From: Ectothiorhodospiraceae bacterium
GTDB lineage: Bacteria > Pseudomonadota > Gammaproteobacteria > SZUA-152
NCBI GenBank assembly: GCA_002401775.2
Contig: NVUB02000166.1
Coordinates: 1-37,478 of the forward strand
Direction of reading: 5' to 3'
DNA length: 37,478 nucleotides
The notes under the pieces are model-generated. The model was given only the letters and a program-made list of their open reading frames with translations. It was not told where the DNA came from and made no database searches. Position 1 is the stretch's first letter. Each line of letters starts with the position of its first letter. Shown here piece after piece: positions 20,398-29,412 of this stretch. Both the position numbers and the translations under genes were made by a program.

Positions 20398-21300
20398 TTG
20401 GCGACAATTGAAAAAAAATACCCACACCCTGAATATTTAGTCGAAACCAACTGGCTTGAGCAGAACCTGGATACAGCAGATTTACGGGTATTTGATTGTA
20501 CAGTGAATGTTGTACCGAACCCGGATATGGAGCTTCGTCAAAAAATACCCTTCGTATACCAAAGTGGTCGAAATAGTTATCAGCAGGCACATATACCGAA
20601 TGCAGGATTCATTGATATTCCTGGTGATTTATCCGACAGGTCGTCTGATCTTCCCTTGATGGTGCCGTCGGAAAAACAATTTGTTGAGACCATGTCGCGG
20701 TGTGGCATAAGCGATAACGCTCGGGTTGTTCTCTACAGTACCTCGGAATCGAATTGGGCAGCACGGGTATGGTGGATGTTGCGTGCATTTGGTTTTGATA
20801 ACGTAGCCCTCCTGAATGGTGGTTGGCGCAAATGGACAAAGGAAGAGCGCCCAATATCAAACCAGGGCTGTCTCTATAAACCCGAACAGTTTACCGCGCA
20901 CCCTAAGCCTAGTGCATTTGTTAATAAGGAGGATGTTCTGGCCGCCATCGGTGATGATGAAATTCTAATCATCAATGCACTTCCATCTGGGATATTCACG
21001 GGCAGTAGTGATATAGCCTTTGGACGTAAAGGCAGAATAGCTGACAGTGTCAATGTACCGTTTGTTTCACTGCAAGATCCAGACACAGGCGGTTATTTAT
21101 CTTCGGATCAACTACGCAAAAATTTTGATCAGGTCAACGTGAACGAAGCAAAGCAAATCATCACTTATTGCGGAGGCGGTATCGCCGCATCCAATGATGC
21201 TTTCACGTTGAACTTACTGGGGTATGACAACGTGGCTGTATATGACGGGTCAATGCTCGAATGGGGAAATGACGCATCACTTCCTATGGAAATGGGTTAA
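20398..21300 (+). CDS. sulfurtransferase, two rhodanese domains
   Basis: A 300-residue thiosulfate/3-mercaptopyruvate sulfurtransferase-type protein. The start is TTG 20398 with AGGAG nine bases upstream. Rhodanese domain 1 covers about residues 10-140 (LRVFDCTVNV, QAHIPNAGFIDI, VVLYSTSESNWAARVWWMLRAFG). The catalytic domain 2 covers about 165-295, with the active-site loop YCGGGIAAS around Cys258 and the DGSMLEWG end. The loop differs from both CRKGVTA (thiosulfate type) and CGSGVTA (mercaptopyruvate type), so the donor is uncertain. It leads a gene set with GST, methyltransferase and export genes, pointing to metabolism of a sulfur-containing compound. Confidence 0.92.
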   Translation: MATIEKKYPHPEYLVETNWLEQNLDTADLRVFDCTVNVVPNPDMELRQKIPFVYQSGRNSYQQAHIPNAGFIDIPGDLSDRSSDLPLMVPSEKQFVETMSRCGISDNARVVLYSTSESNWAARVWWMLRAFGFDNVALLNGGWRKWTKEERPISNQGCLYKPEQFTAHPKPSAFVNKEDVLAAIGDDEILIINALPSGIFTGSSDIAFGRKGRIADSVNVPFVSLQDPDTGGYLSSDQLRKNFDQVNVNEAKQIITYCGGGIAASNDAFTLNLLGYDNVAVYDGSMLEWGNDASLPMEMG

Positions 21301-21445
21301 TGCATGGGTGCTCTGATGGAGAAGATGTGATCTGTGTCACCTATGAAATGCCGATCAACATCAAACAACATTGGTCAACATCAATCAATCCCGCGGTTTC
21401 AGAAGTCGCTGAATCGACTATTTCAAAATAATTAGAGAAAATGAT

Positions 21446-22111
21446 ATGTCTTATACACTCTCGTGGATAAGTGGTTGCCCAAATGCTTGGGGCACCTTGT
21501 TTGGAATGGAAATTAAGGGGATCAGTTATGAGTCTGATCGATTAAACGCTAATACAAGTGATCACAATAAAGCGAACTACCACTTTTTTGATCCTCTTGG
21601 CAAAGTGCCATTGCTCAAAGATGGTGACACGATTATCTGTGAATCTATTGCTATTCTTGCCTATCTCGAAATCAAGCATCCTGAAAAACCGTTGTTTGGT
21701 ACAAATCCAAAGCAAACTGGAATTATCTGGCAAAGGGTATTCGAAATCGTTAACAATTTTCGTGACCCTCTGGCCAACGGTATTACCCAACCACTCTTCA
21801 AGGGCCAAGCGCTGGATGAGCCTAAAGCAATGCAGGTCTCTGCGGGTAAAATGCACGATGTCTTGCAATGGGTGAATAACATGCTTTTATTGTCGACCTA
21901 CCTGGCAGGAGAGACGCTGTCGGCTGCCGATGTCATCTATATGCCATTTGTACAAAGCTTGCTTCGGGCTGCCAACAGAGACGACGCGGCATCACTGAAT
22001 CTTGGCGTTTTACCCATTCATAAATCTTACCCCAATATTGCGGCCTGGCTAAATCGCATTGAAGATATTTCTGCGTATGAAAAAACTTATCCTCCACATT
22101 GGAGAGGATAG
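21446..22111 (+). CDS. glutathione S-transferase family protein
   Basis: A 221-residue GST-like protein: an N-terminal thioredoxin fold (YTLSWISGCPNAWGTLF, GKVPLLKDGDTIICESIAILAYLE with the cis-Pro and the glutathione-binding ES pair) and an all-helical C-terminal domain (LAGETLSAADVIYMPFVQSLLR is the conserved N-capping region). The N-terminal residues SGCPNAWG replace the common Ser/Tyr/Cys active-site contexts, so substrate and chemistry are not predictable. It lies 145 bases after the rhodanese gene on the same strand. A thiol conjugation or deglutathionylation role with the sulfurtransferase is plausible. Confidence 0.88.
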   Translation: MSYTLSWISGCPNAWGTLFGMEIKGISYESDRLNANTSDHNKANYHFFDPLGKVPLLKDGDTIICESIAILAYLEIKHPEKPLFGTNPKQTGIIWQRVFEIVNNFRDPLANGITQPLFKGQALDEPKAMQVSAGKMHDVLQWVNNMLLLSTYLAGETLSAADVIYMPFVQSLLRAANRDDAASLNLGVLPIHKSYPNIAAWLNRIEDISAYEKTYPPHWRG

Positions 22112-22236
22112 ACATAATTTTTTAAAATTTGCCGCATAGAAACGAACGCTTAATAATACCGCATAAATAATTCCGATATTTTCACTCAATAGTGAACATT
22201 AAGGCTTTTTGCATCGAAGGTAATGAGATAAACAAT

Positions 22237-23094
22237 ATGATTAATGCAGACATGAATGAATACTGGAACGGCGACGGTGGTAAAAAATGGATAAAGTTTC
22301 ATCACATCATGGATCGGAGCCTTATGCCTTTTGGAACAAAAGCGATAGAAGCACTTGGTTTATCAACCGGTGAGAGAATTATCGATATTGGTTGCGGATG
22401 CGGGGGTAGCGCTTTTGACATGGCTCACAGTGTTGGACCCTACGGTCATGTGAAAGGCATTGATATATCGAAACCAATATTGAAACTTGCAAGATCACGC
22501 GCAGAACTGCGCATGAAACCTGAAGCGAGAAATAGTATTACCTTTGAGCACGCTGATGCACAGAATCATCATTTTGTGCTGGCGGACGTTGATGTTGTGT
22601 TTTCGCGCTTTGGCGTGATGTTTTTTGATGATCCCATTGCAGCATTCGAGAATATCCGAAAATCATTAAAGCCTGGAGGACGTTTGGCTTTTGTTTGCTG
22701 GAAAACAGCTATGAACAACGAATGGATAAGGCTGCCGCTAGATGTGGTTGCCGGTCATATGCCATTGCCGACACCGCCAGAAGCGGATGAACCAGGCCCC
22801 TTTTCATTTGGAGATATTAATCGGTTAAAACGTATTTTGTCGAGTGCAGGTTATTCAGACATTGAAATTGCGGAGTATGAAGCGCCCTTTAAACTCGGCG
22901 AAAATATTAATGAAGCAGTGTCGTTCGTCACGCAAATTGGCCCTGTTAGTGCGGTCATCTCCCAGCCTGAAGTTGATACTTCAACTCGATATAGCATTGA
23001 TGCCGCACTTCACGAGGAATTTTCTTCTTATGAAACGAAAGCTGGCGTCAACCTGGGAGCATCTACCTGGATTGTGACGGCAAAAAATCCATGA
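22237..23094 (+). CDS. class I SAM-dependent methyltransferase
   Basis: A 285-residue methyltransferase (300 from GTG 22192). The start at ATG 22237 (MINADMNEYWNGDGGKKW) matches the usual opening of this family. Motif I is IIDIGCGCGGSAFDMA, the acidic strand 2 is KGIDISKPIL, motif II is ADVDVVFSRFGVMFF and motif III is LKPGGRLAFVCW. This pattern is that of UbiE/COQ5-like enzymes acting on small molecules or lipids. The substrate is unknown; in this operon it may methylate a thiol, quinone or lipid that the downstream transporter exports. Confidence 0.9.
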   Translation: MINADMNEYWNGDGGKKWIKFHHIMDRSLMPFGTKAIEALGLSTGERIIDIGCGCGGSAFDMAHSVGPYGHVKGIDISKPILKLARSRAELRMKPEARNSITFEHADAQNHHFVLADVDVVFSRFGVMFFDDPIAAFENIRKSLKPGGRLAFVCWKTAMNNEWIRLPLDVVAGHMPLPTPPEADEPGPFSFGDINRLKRILSSAGYSDIEIAEYEAPFKLGENINEAVSFVTQIGPVSAVISQPEVDTSTRYSIDAALHEEFSSYETKAGVNLGASTWIVTAKNP

Positions 23095-23154
23095 ATGATA
23101 AAAAATGTATTTGTTACCAGTATAACAACAGTATGTCACACGTGAGGATTATTA

Positions 23155-25521
23155 ATGAATAGTCGAACATCTACAACAGACCATATCGCAATCGCCCTTG
23201 CTAATGGCATTATTCGGTGGCGATGGCTAGTGATACTTGCGACGCTTATTGTGCTGGTACTAATAGCAGGTGGCGCCCGTAATTTGACGTTGTCCACAAG
23301 CTATCAAGCATTTTTCAGTTCGGATTATCCCGAACTGGTCGCATTTAATGAGTTTCAGAAGACCTATTCTAAAACCGATAATATTCTTTTTGTGGTGCAG
23401 GCATCGAAAGGATCAGCCTTCACGCAGCGAACCGCAGCTGCCGTTGAAAAACTCACGGAAATGGCATGGCAAATACCCTATGCCACCCGGGTTGATTCGG
23501 TCAGCAACTTTCAGAATAGTTGGGCTGACGGGGACGAACTAACGGTGGAAGACCTTTACCGAGATGCTTCATCGTTAACAACGGAACAGCTAAAAGAGAA
23601 ACAGAGCATTGCGCTCGATGAGCCATTACTGAATGGCAAATTGATTTCACCCGATGCCGGCACTACCGGCATCAATGTCACCATGACATTTCCCGAAAAA
23701 AACCTGTCAGAATTACCGGATGCGATGGCGGTGGTACAACAAATATCAGACGATATTGAGCGTGACTACCCTGGCGTCAAAGTGGCCGTTACCGGAATAG
23801 CCGCATTGAATAATGCCTTCTTTTCCGTTGCTCAATCTGATGCGATGACACTGATGCCTATCATGTATTTATTGCTGATATTCGTCACACTGGTTGTGCT
23901 AAGAAGTTTCTTTGGCATGTTGGTAACGGTGGTGATCATCATGTTTTCAACGGTGGCGGCAATGGGTATTGCAGGTTATTTGGGAATAGTGCTGGACCCT
24001 ATTTCCATGACGGCTCCTACGGTAATATTAACGTTAGCGGTTGCTGATAGTGTTCATTTACTTGTGACCATGCTTGGCCTAATGAGAGCTGGAAAAGATA
24101 AAATTAGCAGTTTGAAAGAAAGTATACGGATAAATTTTCTACCCATAAGTGTTACTAGCATCACTACCATTATTGGTTTTTTGAGTCTTAATTTTGCCGC
24201 ATCTCCGCCATTTTGGTATCTGGGGAACATTACCGCTATCGGCATTGCCGCAGCCTGGATATTGTCTCTGACATTTTTGCCGGCATTAATTTCGGTATTA
24301 CCTTTCAAAATACTAAACCCTAAGTCAAATGTTTCTACTCCCTCTTCCGTACCCCTGATGGTCCATTTTGCGAAATTCGTCACGTCGAAATACCGTCCTA
24401 TCCTGATGCTTAGTAGCATTGCTACCATCATCCTGGCTTCAATGATTCCCAGGATAGAACTCAATGATCAATGGGTAAAATATTTTGATCAAAAAATGGA
24501 TTTTCGCCAGGATTCTGAATTTGCAATGGATAATTTAACAGGACTTTACCGGTTTGAATTTTCCTTACCTGCACAATCAGCAGGGGGTATCAGCGAACCG
24601 GAATATTTACATAATGTTGCTAAGTTTACAGAATGGTTACGCGGCTTACCTGAAGTAGAACATGTGTATAGTTATTCTGACATCGTCAAACGACTCAATA
24701 AGAATATGCATGGAGATGATCGCGACTGGTACGAAGTGCCGAGTGAGCGCAACCTGGCGGCACAATACCTGTTGCTGTATGAACTGTCATTGCCGTATGG
24801 CCTGGATCTGAATGACCGTATTAACGTCGATAAATCCGCTAGTCGAGTTACCGTAACGGTTAAGGAAATGCATACTGCGGAAGTACGTCAATTCAACGAA
24901 CTCACCAGTGACTGGCTACGGAAAAACACGCCGGAATACCTGTGGATAAAGCCCACCAGTCCGACAGTTATGTTTTCACATATTTCTGAAAGCAATATCA
25001 ATGGCATGTTAAGGGGGAATGTCATCGCCATTTTTGGGATTGCACTGGTCTTAATGTTAAGCCTGCGTAGTTTCGGCTTAGGGGCACTGAGTTTAATTCC
25101 TAATTTGATCCCCTTAATAATGGCGTTTGGTGTATGGGCGTTTCTTGTCGGGAAAGTCGGCATGGGCGCCGCCACCGTATCCGCAACGTCATTAGGCATC
25201 GTGGTGGACAACACCGTACACTTTCTGAGTAAATATCTCCGCGCACGACGGGAAATGGGTGTCCAGCGCCCAGCTGCTATTGAGTATGCATTTAATACGG
25301 TTGGCCTGGCGATAACCGCAAATGCTGTGATATTAATTTCTGGGTTTGCATGGCTGGCAACATCTAGTTTTAAAATAAATATGGAAATGGGCCTATTAAC
25401 AGCGATCACGGTGTTTATTGCACTGCTGGTGAGTTTTTTCCTATTACCAGCACTACTAATGATTGGATACCAAAAAGGACCAGACAATAATGATAACCGA
25501 GTTGAAACACAAAATGCATAA
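23155..25521 (+). CDS. MMPL/RND-superfamily exporter
   Basis: A 788-residue inner-membrane transporter with the classic duplicated plan. Helix 1 (about 24-44) and a periplasmic loop (to about 225) are followed by five helices. Helix 7 (about 412-430), a second loop (to about 625) and five further helices complete it. Helix-4-type proton-relay segments are visible as LTLAVADSVHLLVT and LGIVVDNTVHFLSKYLRARREMG. The family includes HpnN and MmpL proteins, which move lipids or hydrophobic metabolites. GAGG precedes ATG 23155. The LolA-like gene overlaps its end and an outer-membrane protein follows, so export of a lipid-like product towards the outer membrane is likely. Confidence 0.92.
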   Translation: MNSRTSTTDHIAIALANGIIRWRWLVILATLIVLVLIAGGARNLTLSTSYQAFFSSDYPELVAFNEFQKTYSKTDNILFVVQASKGSAFTQRTAAAVEKLTEMAWQIPYATRVDSVSNFQNSWADGDELTVEDLYRDASSLTTEQLKEKQSIALDEPLLNGKLISPDAGTTGINVTMTFPEKNLSELPDAMAVVQQISDDIERDYPGVKVAVTGIAALNNAFFSVAQSDAMTLMPIMYLLLIFVTLVVLRSFFGMLVTVVIIMFSTVAAMGIAGYLGIVLDPISMTAPTVILTLAVADSVHLLVTMLGLMRAGKDKISSLKESIRINFLPISVTSITTIIGFLSLNFAASPPFWYLGNITAIGIAAAWILSLTFLPALISVLPFKILNPKSNVSTPSSVPLMVHFAKFVTSKYRPILMLSSIATIILASMIPRIELNDQWVKYFDQKMDFRQDSEFAMDNLTGLYRFEFSLPAQSAGGISEPEYLHNVAKFTEWLRGLPEVEHVYSYSDIVKRLNKNMHGDDRDWYEVPSERNLAAQYLLLYELSLPYGLDLNDRINVDKSASRVTVTVKEMHTAEVRQFNELTSDWLRKNTPEYLWIKPTSPTVMFSHISESNINGMLRGNVIAIFGIALVLMLSLRSFGLGALSLIPNLIPLIMAFGVWAFLVGKVGMGAATVSATSLGIVVDNTVHFLSKYLRARREMGVQRPAAIEYAFNTVGLAITANAVILISGFAWLATSSFKINMEMGLLTAITVFIALLVSFFLLPALLMIGYQKGPDNNDNRVETQNA

Positions 25522-26302
25522 AATACTATTCTTTACCTCCGCCATGTTGTTGTTGCCCACATTTGCCTTTGCTAAAACGGATGAACAGAAGGGCTTCGAT
25601 ATTTCAGCCCGTAGCGATCGTAGCGACCGTGGATTTGGCGATAGTCAGGTTAAATTGAAAATGATTTTGCGTAACGCTGCTGGGAGTGAGTCAACGCGAA
25701 CACTTATCCTCAAAATACTGGAAATTCCTGATGAGAGTAGCGGTGATAAAAGTATCATCATATTTGATAGACCAGCGGATATTCGTGGTACAGCACTGTT
25801 ATCGCACGCCAAAATATTAGATCCGGATAATCAATGGCTCTATTTGCCCGCTTTAAAACGTATTAAACGAATATCTTCCGTCAATAAATCCGGGCCATTT
25901 GTCGGCAGTGAATTTGCATTTGAAGATTTGACAGCGTCGGAACTGAATAAATACACCTATAAATATATCGCGAGTGAATATTGCGGGACACTGAAATGTG
26001 ATGTTGTCGAGCGCTACCCACAATATAAATATTCTGGTTATAAGCGACAGCTTGTCTGGATTGACCAGAATGAGAAGCAAATACGAAAAATTGAATATTA
26101 TGAACGAAGAGGTGAATTGTTGAAGACACTGGTTATCGACAAGTATAAAAAGTACCAAAAAAATACTTGGCGCGCACATTATTTTGTTATGGACAACCAC
26201 CAAACAGGAAAATCTACCGAATTAATCTATTCTGATTATAAATTTAACACAGGACTGAAGGACAAAGATTTTCGCAAAGATGCTCTTCGTAGTAGCCGGT
26301 GA
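25490..26302 (+). CDS. LolA-like outer-membrane lipoprotein-sorting family protein
   Basis: An exported protein of about 270 residues with a signal peptide (MHKILFFTSAMLLLPTFAFA). It starts at ATG 25490 (AGGA ten bases upstream) or at ATG 25517, both overlapping the transporter's 3' end. The body (LILKILEIPDESSGDKSIIIF, DNQWLYLPALKRIKRI, GPFVGSEFAFEDLTASELNKYTY, YKRQLVWIDQNEKQIRKIEYY) is the pattern of the uncharacterised lipoprotein-sorting family with a LolA/LolB-like half barrel. Such proteins usually sit beside MMPL transporters and may carry their hydrophobic cargo across the periplasm. Confidence 0.88.
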   Translation: MITELKHKMHKILFFTSAMLLLPTFAFAKTDEQKGFDISARSDRSDRGFGDSQVKLKMILRNAAGSESTRTLILKILEIPDESSGDKSIIIFDRPADIRGTALLSHAKILDPDNQWLYLPALKRIKRISSVNKSGPFVGSEFAFEDLTASELNKYTYKYIASEYCGTLKCDVVERYPQYKYSGYKRQLVWIDQNEKQIRKIEYYERRGELLKTLVIDKYKKYQKNTWRAHYFVMDNHQTGKSTELIYSDYKFNTGLKDKDFRKDALRSSR

Positions 26303-26311
26303 TAATAATAC

Positions 26312-27538
26312 ATGATGAAGCAACTGTTTTGGACGGTAACACTCTTTTTAATCGCCTTTCCCCGGATTGCACTCACAGCTGGACTAACAGTTGCACTAGC
26401 AAATGAAACGCAGCTCTCCGGATTTGTTTCCGGAGAGATACGGGGTTTTGTTTCTGACGCCCAATTTGAAAGTCAGCTTAATGGACTTCAGTCTTCAATC
26501 ATCATACAACCTGAATTCCTTAACCAGCCTGAGTTATCCACCGCGCGAATCAGCCTTATCCCCTTTGTCAGGCTCGATAGTCGAGATGACAGACGCTCCC
26601 ATGCGGATTTGCGAGAAGCATACTGGCAACATATTGATGATCAATGGACGGTGTTAATTGGCATTAACCGGGTATTTTGGGGTGTCACTGAATCCAGTCA
26701 CTTGATTGACATTATCAATCAAACGGATCTTGTTGAAAATATTGACGGCGAGGAAAAGTTGGGACAGCCGATGATCAACCTGGCGACTCAGCAGGACTGG
26801 GGTAATGTCAGTCTTTTCATCATGCCTTGGTTTCGGGAGCGCACCTTTCCATCGAAGCAAGGTCGGCTACGTTCCCAGCCCGTCGCATCACAGAATAGCC
26901 TGTATGAATCAACTGACGGGCAGCGGCACTTAGATATGGCACTACGCTATTCACATTACATCGGTGACTGGGATTTTGGTCTGTATTATTTTAAAGGCAC
27001 GAGCCGTGAACCTCGATTTCTGTTGAACTCGAACGGCACTCAGTTAGTCGCGCAATATGACCTAATAGATCAGGTTGGAATCGATATCCAGTTGACTAAT
27101 GATGCCTGGTTATGGAAGTTTGAAGGTATTGTTCGCTCACAGAATGGGGATCGCTTTGCGGCCATAGTGAGTGGATTCGAATACACACTTTATCAAGTCG
27201 CCAATAGCGCCACGGATTTGGGGCTTTTGATGGAATATAGTCGCGACGGCCGGAATAAAAATCCCTCGAAAACACCGCCTGTCGTGTTTGATGATGCTAT
27301 TTTTTGGGCCGCGCGTCTGGCAGTGAATGATACCCAGAATAGCGAACTGTTGGCCGGTGTAGTTGTCGACAGGAACGATGGCTCGGCAATACTTTCTATT
27401 GAGGCCAAACGTCGCCTGGACGATAACTGGAGCATTGGATTGGAAAGCCGATGGTTTTTGAAGACTAAAGAAAATAACTCGCTGTCGCCTTTCCGTAAGG
27501 ATAGTTTTGTGACCTTTCGCTTGGCCCGGTACTTTTAA
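26312..27538 (+). CDS. outer-membrane beta-barrel protein of the MMPL/LolA-like locus
   Basis: A 408-residue exported protein starting at ATG 26312 or 26315, nine bases after the LolA-like gene. The signal peptide ends near ALTAG. The body alternates short amphipathic strands with turns (ARISLIPFVRLDSRDDRRSHADLREAYW, WDFGLYYFKGTSREPRF, WLWKFEGIVRSQ, NWSIGLESRWFL), and the last residues, FVTFRLARYF, end in an aromatic residue as outer-membrane barrels do. Probably the outer-membrane end of a three-part export route with the RND and LolA-like proteins. Family function is not established. Confidence 0.82.
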   Translation: MMKQLFWTVTLFLIAFPRIALTAGLTVALANETQLSGFVSGEIRGFVSDAQFESQLNGLQSSIIIQPEFLNQPELSTARISLIPFVRLDSRDDRRSHADLREAYWQHIDDQWTVLIGINRVFWGVTESSHLIDIINQTDLVENIDGEEKLGQPMINLATQQDWGNVSLFIMPWFRERTFPSKQGRLRSQPVASQNSLYESTDGQRHLDMALRYSHYIGDWDFGLYYFKGTSREPRFLLNSNGTQLVAQYDLIDQVGIDIQLTNDAWLWKFEGIVRSQNGDRFAAIVSGFEYTLYQVANSATDLGLLMEYSRDGRNKNPSKTPPVVFDDAIFWAARLAVNDTQNSELLAGVVVDRNDGSAILSIEAKRRLDDNWSIGLESRWFLKTKENNSLSPFRKDSFVTFRLARYF

Positions 27539-27577
27539 TCGCTTTGGGTGCTGCGGGGTAGTTTATTCTTCAATGGT

Positions 27578-27787
27578 TTATTCTTCAATGGGGTATCCAC
27601 GACACTTCTTACAAACAAGCATTTGTCCCAAATGCTCCTTTCTTCCCTCAACACTCACCACCCAGGGACGCAATTGCCAAGGCGGTTGGTGCCGCACATG
27701 CTGGCTATGGCCACATTCCAGATCAGCCACCCAGTCATCGAATTCATCCTGGTGAAAGCCAATAATTGCCCGATTGATATACACCAC
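27578..27787 (-). CDS. DUF3565 domain protein
   Basis: A 69-residue protein of the DUF3565 family. The diagnostic wording is visible: IIGFHQDEFDDWVADLECGHSQHVRHQPPW, RPWV, then EGRKEHLGQMLVCKKC. The Cys/His pattern (C-x-H-x2-H ... C-x2-C) suggests a small zinc-binding protein. The start is GTG 27787, followed by a second GTG. Function is unknown. It faces the outer-membrane gene tail to tail. A short direct repeat (GTTTATTCTTCAATGG, twice at about 27559-27590) overlaps its 3' end. Confidence 0.85.
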   Translation of the reverse strand: MVYINRAIIGFHQDEFDDWVADLECGHSQHVRHQPPWQLRPWVVSVEGRKEHLGQMLVCKKCRGYPIEE

Positions 27788-27859
27788 TAATCGCCCCGCC
27801 TCGAAATAGGTACAATAGCAGAATATGGGACAAGTCCGTCCCTATAGGGAGGCCGTCTA

Positions 27860-29407
27860 ATTAGTAACCAGTTTCAGTCAAAGCAGGGCAGAGCGGGTGA
27901 ATATTCCCGGCTGTTTTACGCGAACCTGTCCCTGTTTTTCCTGGTCTGTGCCGGGTATTTCGCGATTCCACTGTGGGACAGCGACTTCTGGTGGCACATC
28001 GCCAGTGGCCGCGAGATTGTGCAAAACGGCCTGCCTTCTGTTGATCCCTTTGGTGTCTTTCCGGCAACGGATGCGGTACGCAACGATACTGTGCTTAAAG
28101 GCCAGTGGCTGGGGCAGGTGGTATTGTTCACACTGTTCGAGGCAGGCGGCGTTAATGCCGTTATTGCTTATCGTGTGTTGGTATTGCTGGCTTGCACCGG
28201 CTTGGTGGTATGGCGCGCACGTTGGCTAAAGGCAAGTCCCCTGGCATTGTGGCCGGTGTTGGCTTTAATCGGCCTGATCGCCACTGTATTTGGGGGGGAG
28301 CGCCCCCAGTTATTATCCTTTTTCTTTGCCGCACTGTTCTTTGCGGTGCTGGATCGGGCCGGGAGCGCTGATGATAAAGTAGGCAGGCCTGGCTGGTTAT
28401 TGGCCTTGCCCGTTATTACCGTGTTGTGGGCCAACAGCCACGGCGGCGTGTTGTTGGGTGTTGCCTTGCTGGGCTTGTGGTGCAGCATAAAATTATTGGA
28501 CAAGCAGTGTGCTACGCGTGAGAAAATTCACTGGAGCTTAATAGGCATCGCCGTGGTATTGGCCTCATTGGCTACGCCTAACGGCATTCAAACCTACCTG
28601 TATTTATTTAACCTGGAAGGCAGCGTGTTGCAGTCGCGCACCTCCGAATACATCAGTGCCTTTCAACTCTATACACTGGGCCAGACGTGGCCTCAACTGT
28701 GGGTGGCACTTTATTATGGTTTGGCGGTCGTGGCCACGGTAATGTTGGCACGGCGAAAGCAGTGGGTGCCGGTGGCGTTAGTGTTTTTTTTGGGCGCGAT
28801 CAGCATTTCCTCATTTCGGTATTTTATTTTCTTTTTGGTCATTGCCGCGCCGTACGTGGCATCCGGGGTAACACTGGCGTTGCCAGCCTCGCTCTTGGCA
28901 CGTTTATCTTCCAATAAACAGGTAGTTACCATTGGGCATGGCTTGCTGATGGTGGTATTGGTGGGCATTCTGGCGATGGGCGTCGTGCGTAATAGCGTCT
29001 TCCAAGGTGGTTTTTATGAACCGGCATATCCTGTGGAAATTGCCGATTTCGCCGCCGAAAAAGGACTGCAAGGCCGCAGCTTTAATAGTATGGAGTGGGG
29101 TGGGTATTTGCTGTGGCGTTTGTCACCGCAGGTTAAAATGTACATTGATGGACGAATGCTCGATCAAACGCGTTTCCCGCCATACACCAATATTCTCTGG
29201 GCATCCCCCATTGGTTTGAAACTCTTTGAAGATGAAAACTTTCAACTGGTGATGATGCCTTATCACGGACGTTATGATCCGCAACGATATCCGCTGATTA
29301 ATTATTTGCAAAAACGGCCTGAATGGATACTGGTGTATCGGGATGCAAAAGGTGTAATTTTTGTGCGCGATGACCGGCAGCAAAACAGTCAATATAGGAA
29401 TCTTTGA
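27860..29407 (+). CDS. polytopic GT-C-like membrane protein, apparent ATT start
   Basis: A membrane protein of about 515 residues with some ten helices. The family wording is clear: LWDSDFWWHIASGREIVQNGLPSVDPF, GERPQLLSFFFAALFF, LWANSHGGVLLGVALLGLW, and near the end NSMEWGGYLLWRL and MYIDGRMLDQTRFPPY. The Asp-rich DSDFWWH loop recalls the first loop of lipid-linked GT-C glycosyltransferases. The first helix and this loop are encoded upstream of GTG 28019, where the frame has no ATG, GTG or TTG. ATT 27860 has GGGAGG seven bases before it and is the best start. It heads a glycan-type cassette with methyltransferase, GtrA and GT2. Confidence 0.78.
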   Translation: MSNQFQSKQGRAGEYSRLFYANLSLFFLVCAGYFAIPLWDSDFWWHIASGREIVQNGLPSVDPFGVFPATDAVRNDTVLKGQWLGQVVLFTLFEAGGVNAVIAYRVLVLLACTGLVVWRARWLKASPLALWPVLALIGLIATVFGGERPQLLSFFFAALFFAVLDRAGSADDKVGRPGWLLALPVITVLWANSHGGVLLGVALLGLWCSIKLLDKQCATREKIHWSLIGIAVVLASLATPNGIQTYLYLFNLEGSVLQSRTSEYISAFQLYTLGQTWPQLWVALYYGLAVVATVMLARRKQWVPVALVFFLGAISISSFRYFIFFLVIAAPYVASGVTLALPASLLARLSSNKQVVTIGHGLLMVVLVGILAMGVVRNSVFQGGFYEPAYPVEIADFAAEKGLQGRSFNSMEWGGYLLWRLSPQVKMYIDGRMLDQTRFPPYTNILWASPIGLKLFEDENFQLVMMPYHGRYDPQRYPLINYLQKRPEWILVYRDAKGVIFVRDDRQQNSQYRNL

Positions 29408-29412
29408 ATAAA

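Noticed and set aside
20398-21300. naming the rhodanese sseA
   Set aside because: The active-site loop CGGGIAA differs from CGSGVTA of mercaptopyruvate sulfurtransferase, so the donor is not certain.
24888-25487. 199-residue open frame on the minus strand
   Set aside because: It is antisense to the second half of the MMPL transporter; no binding site or family motif.
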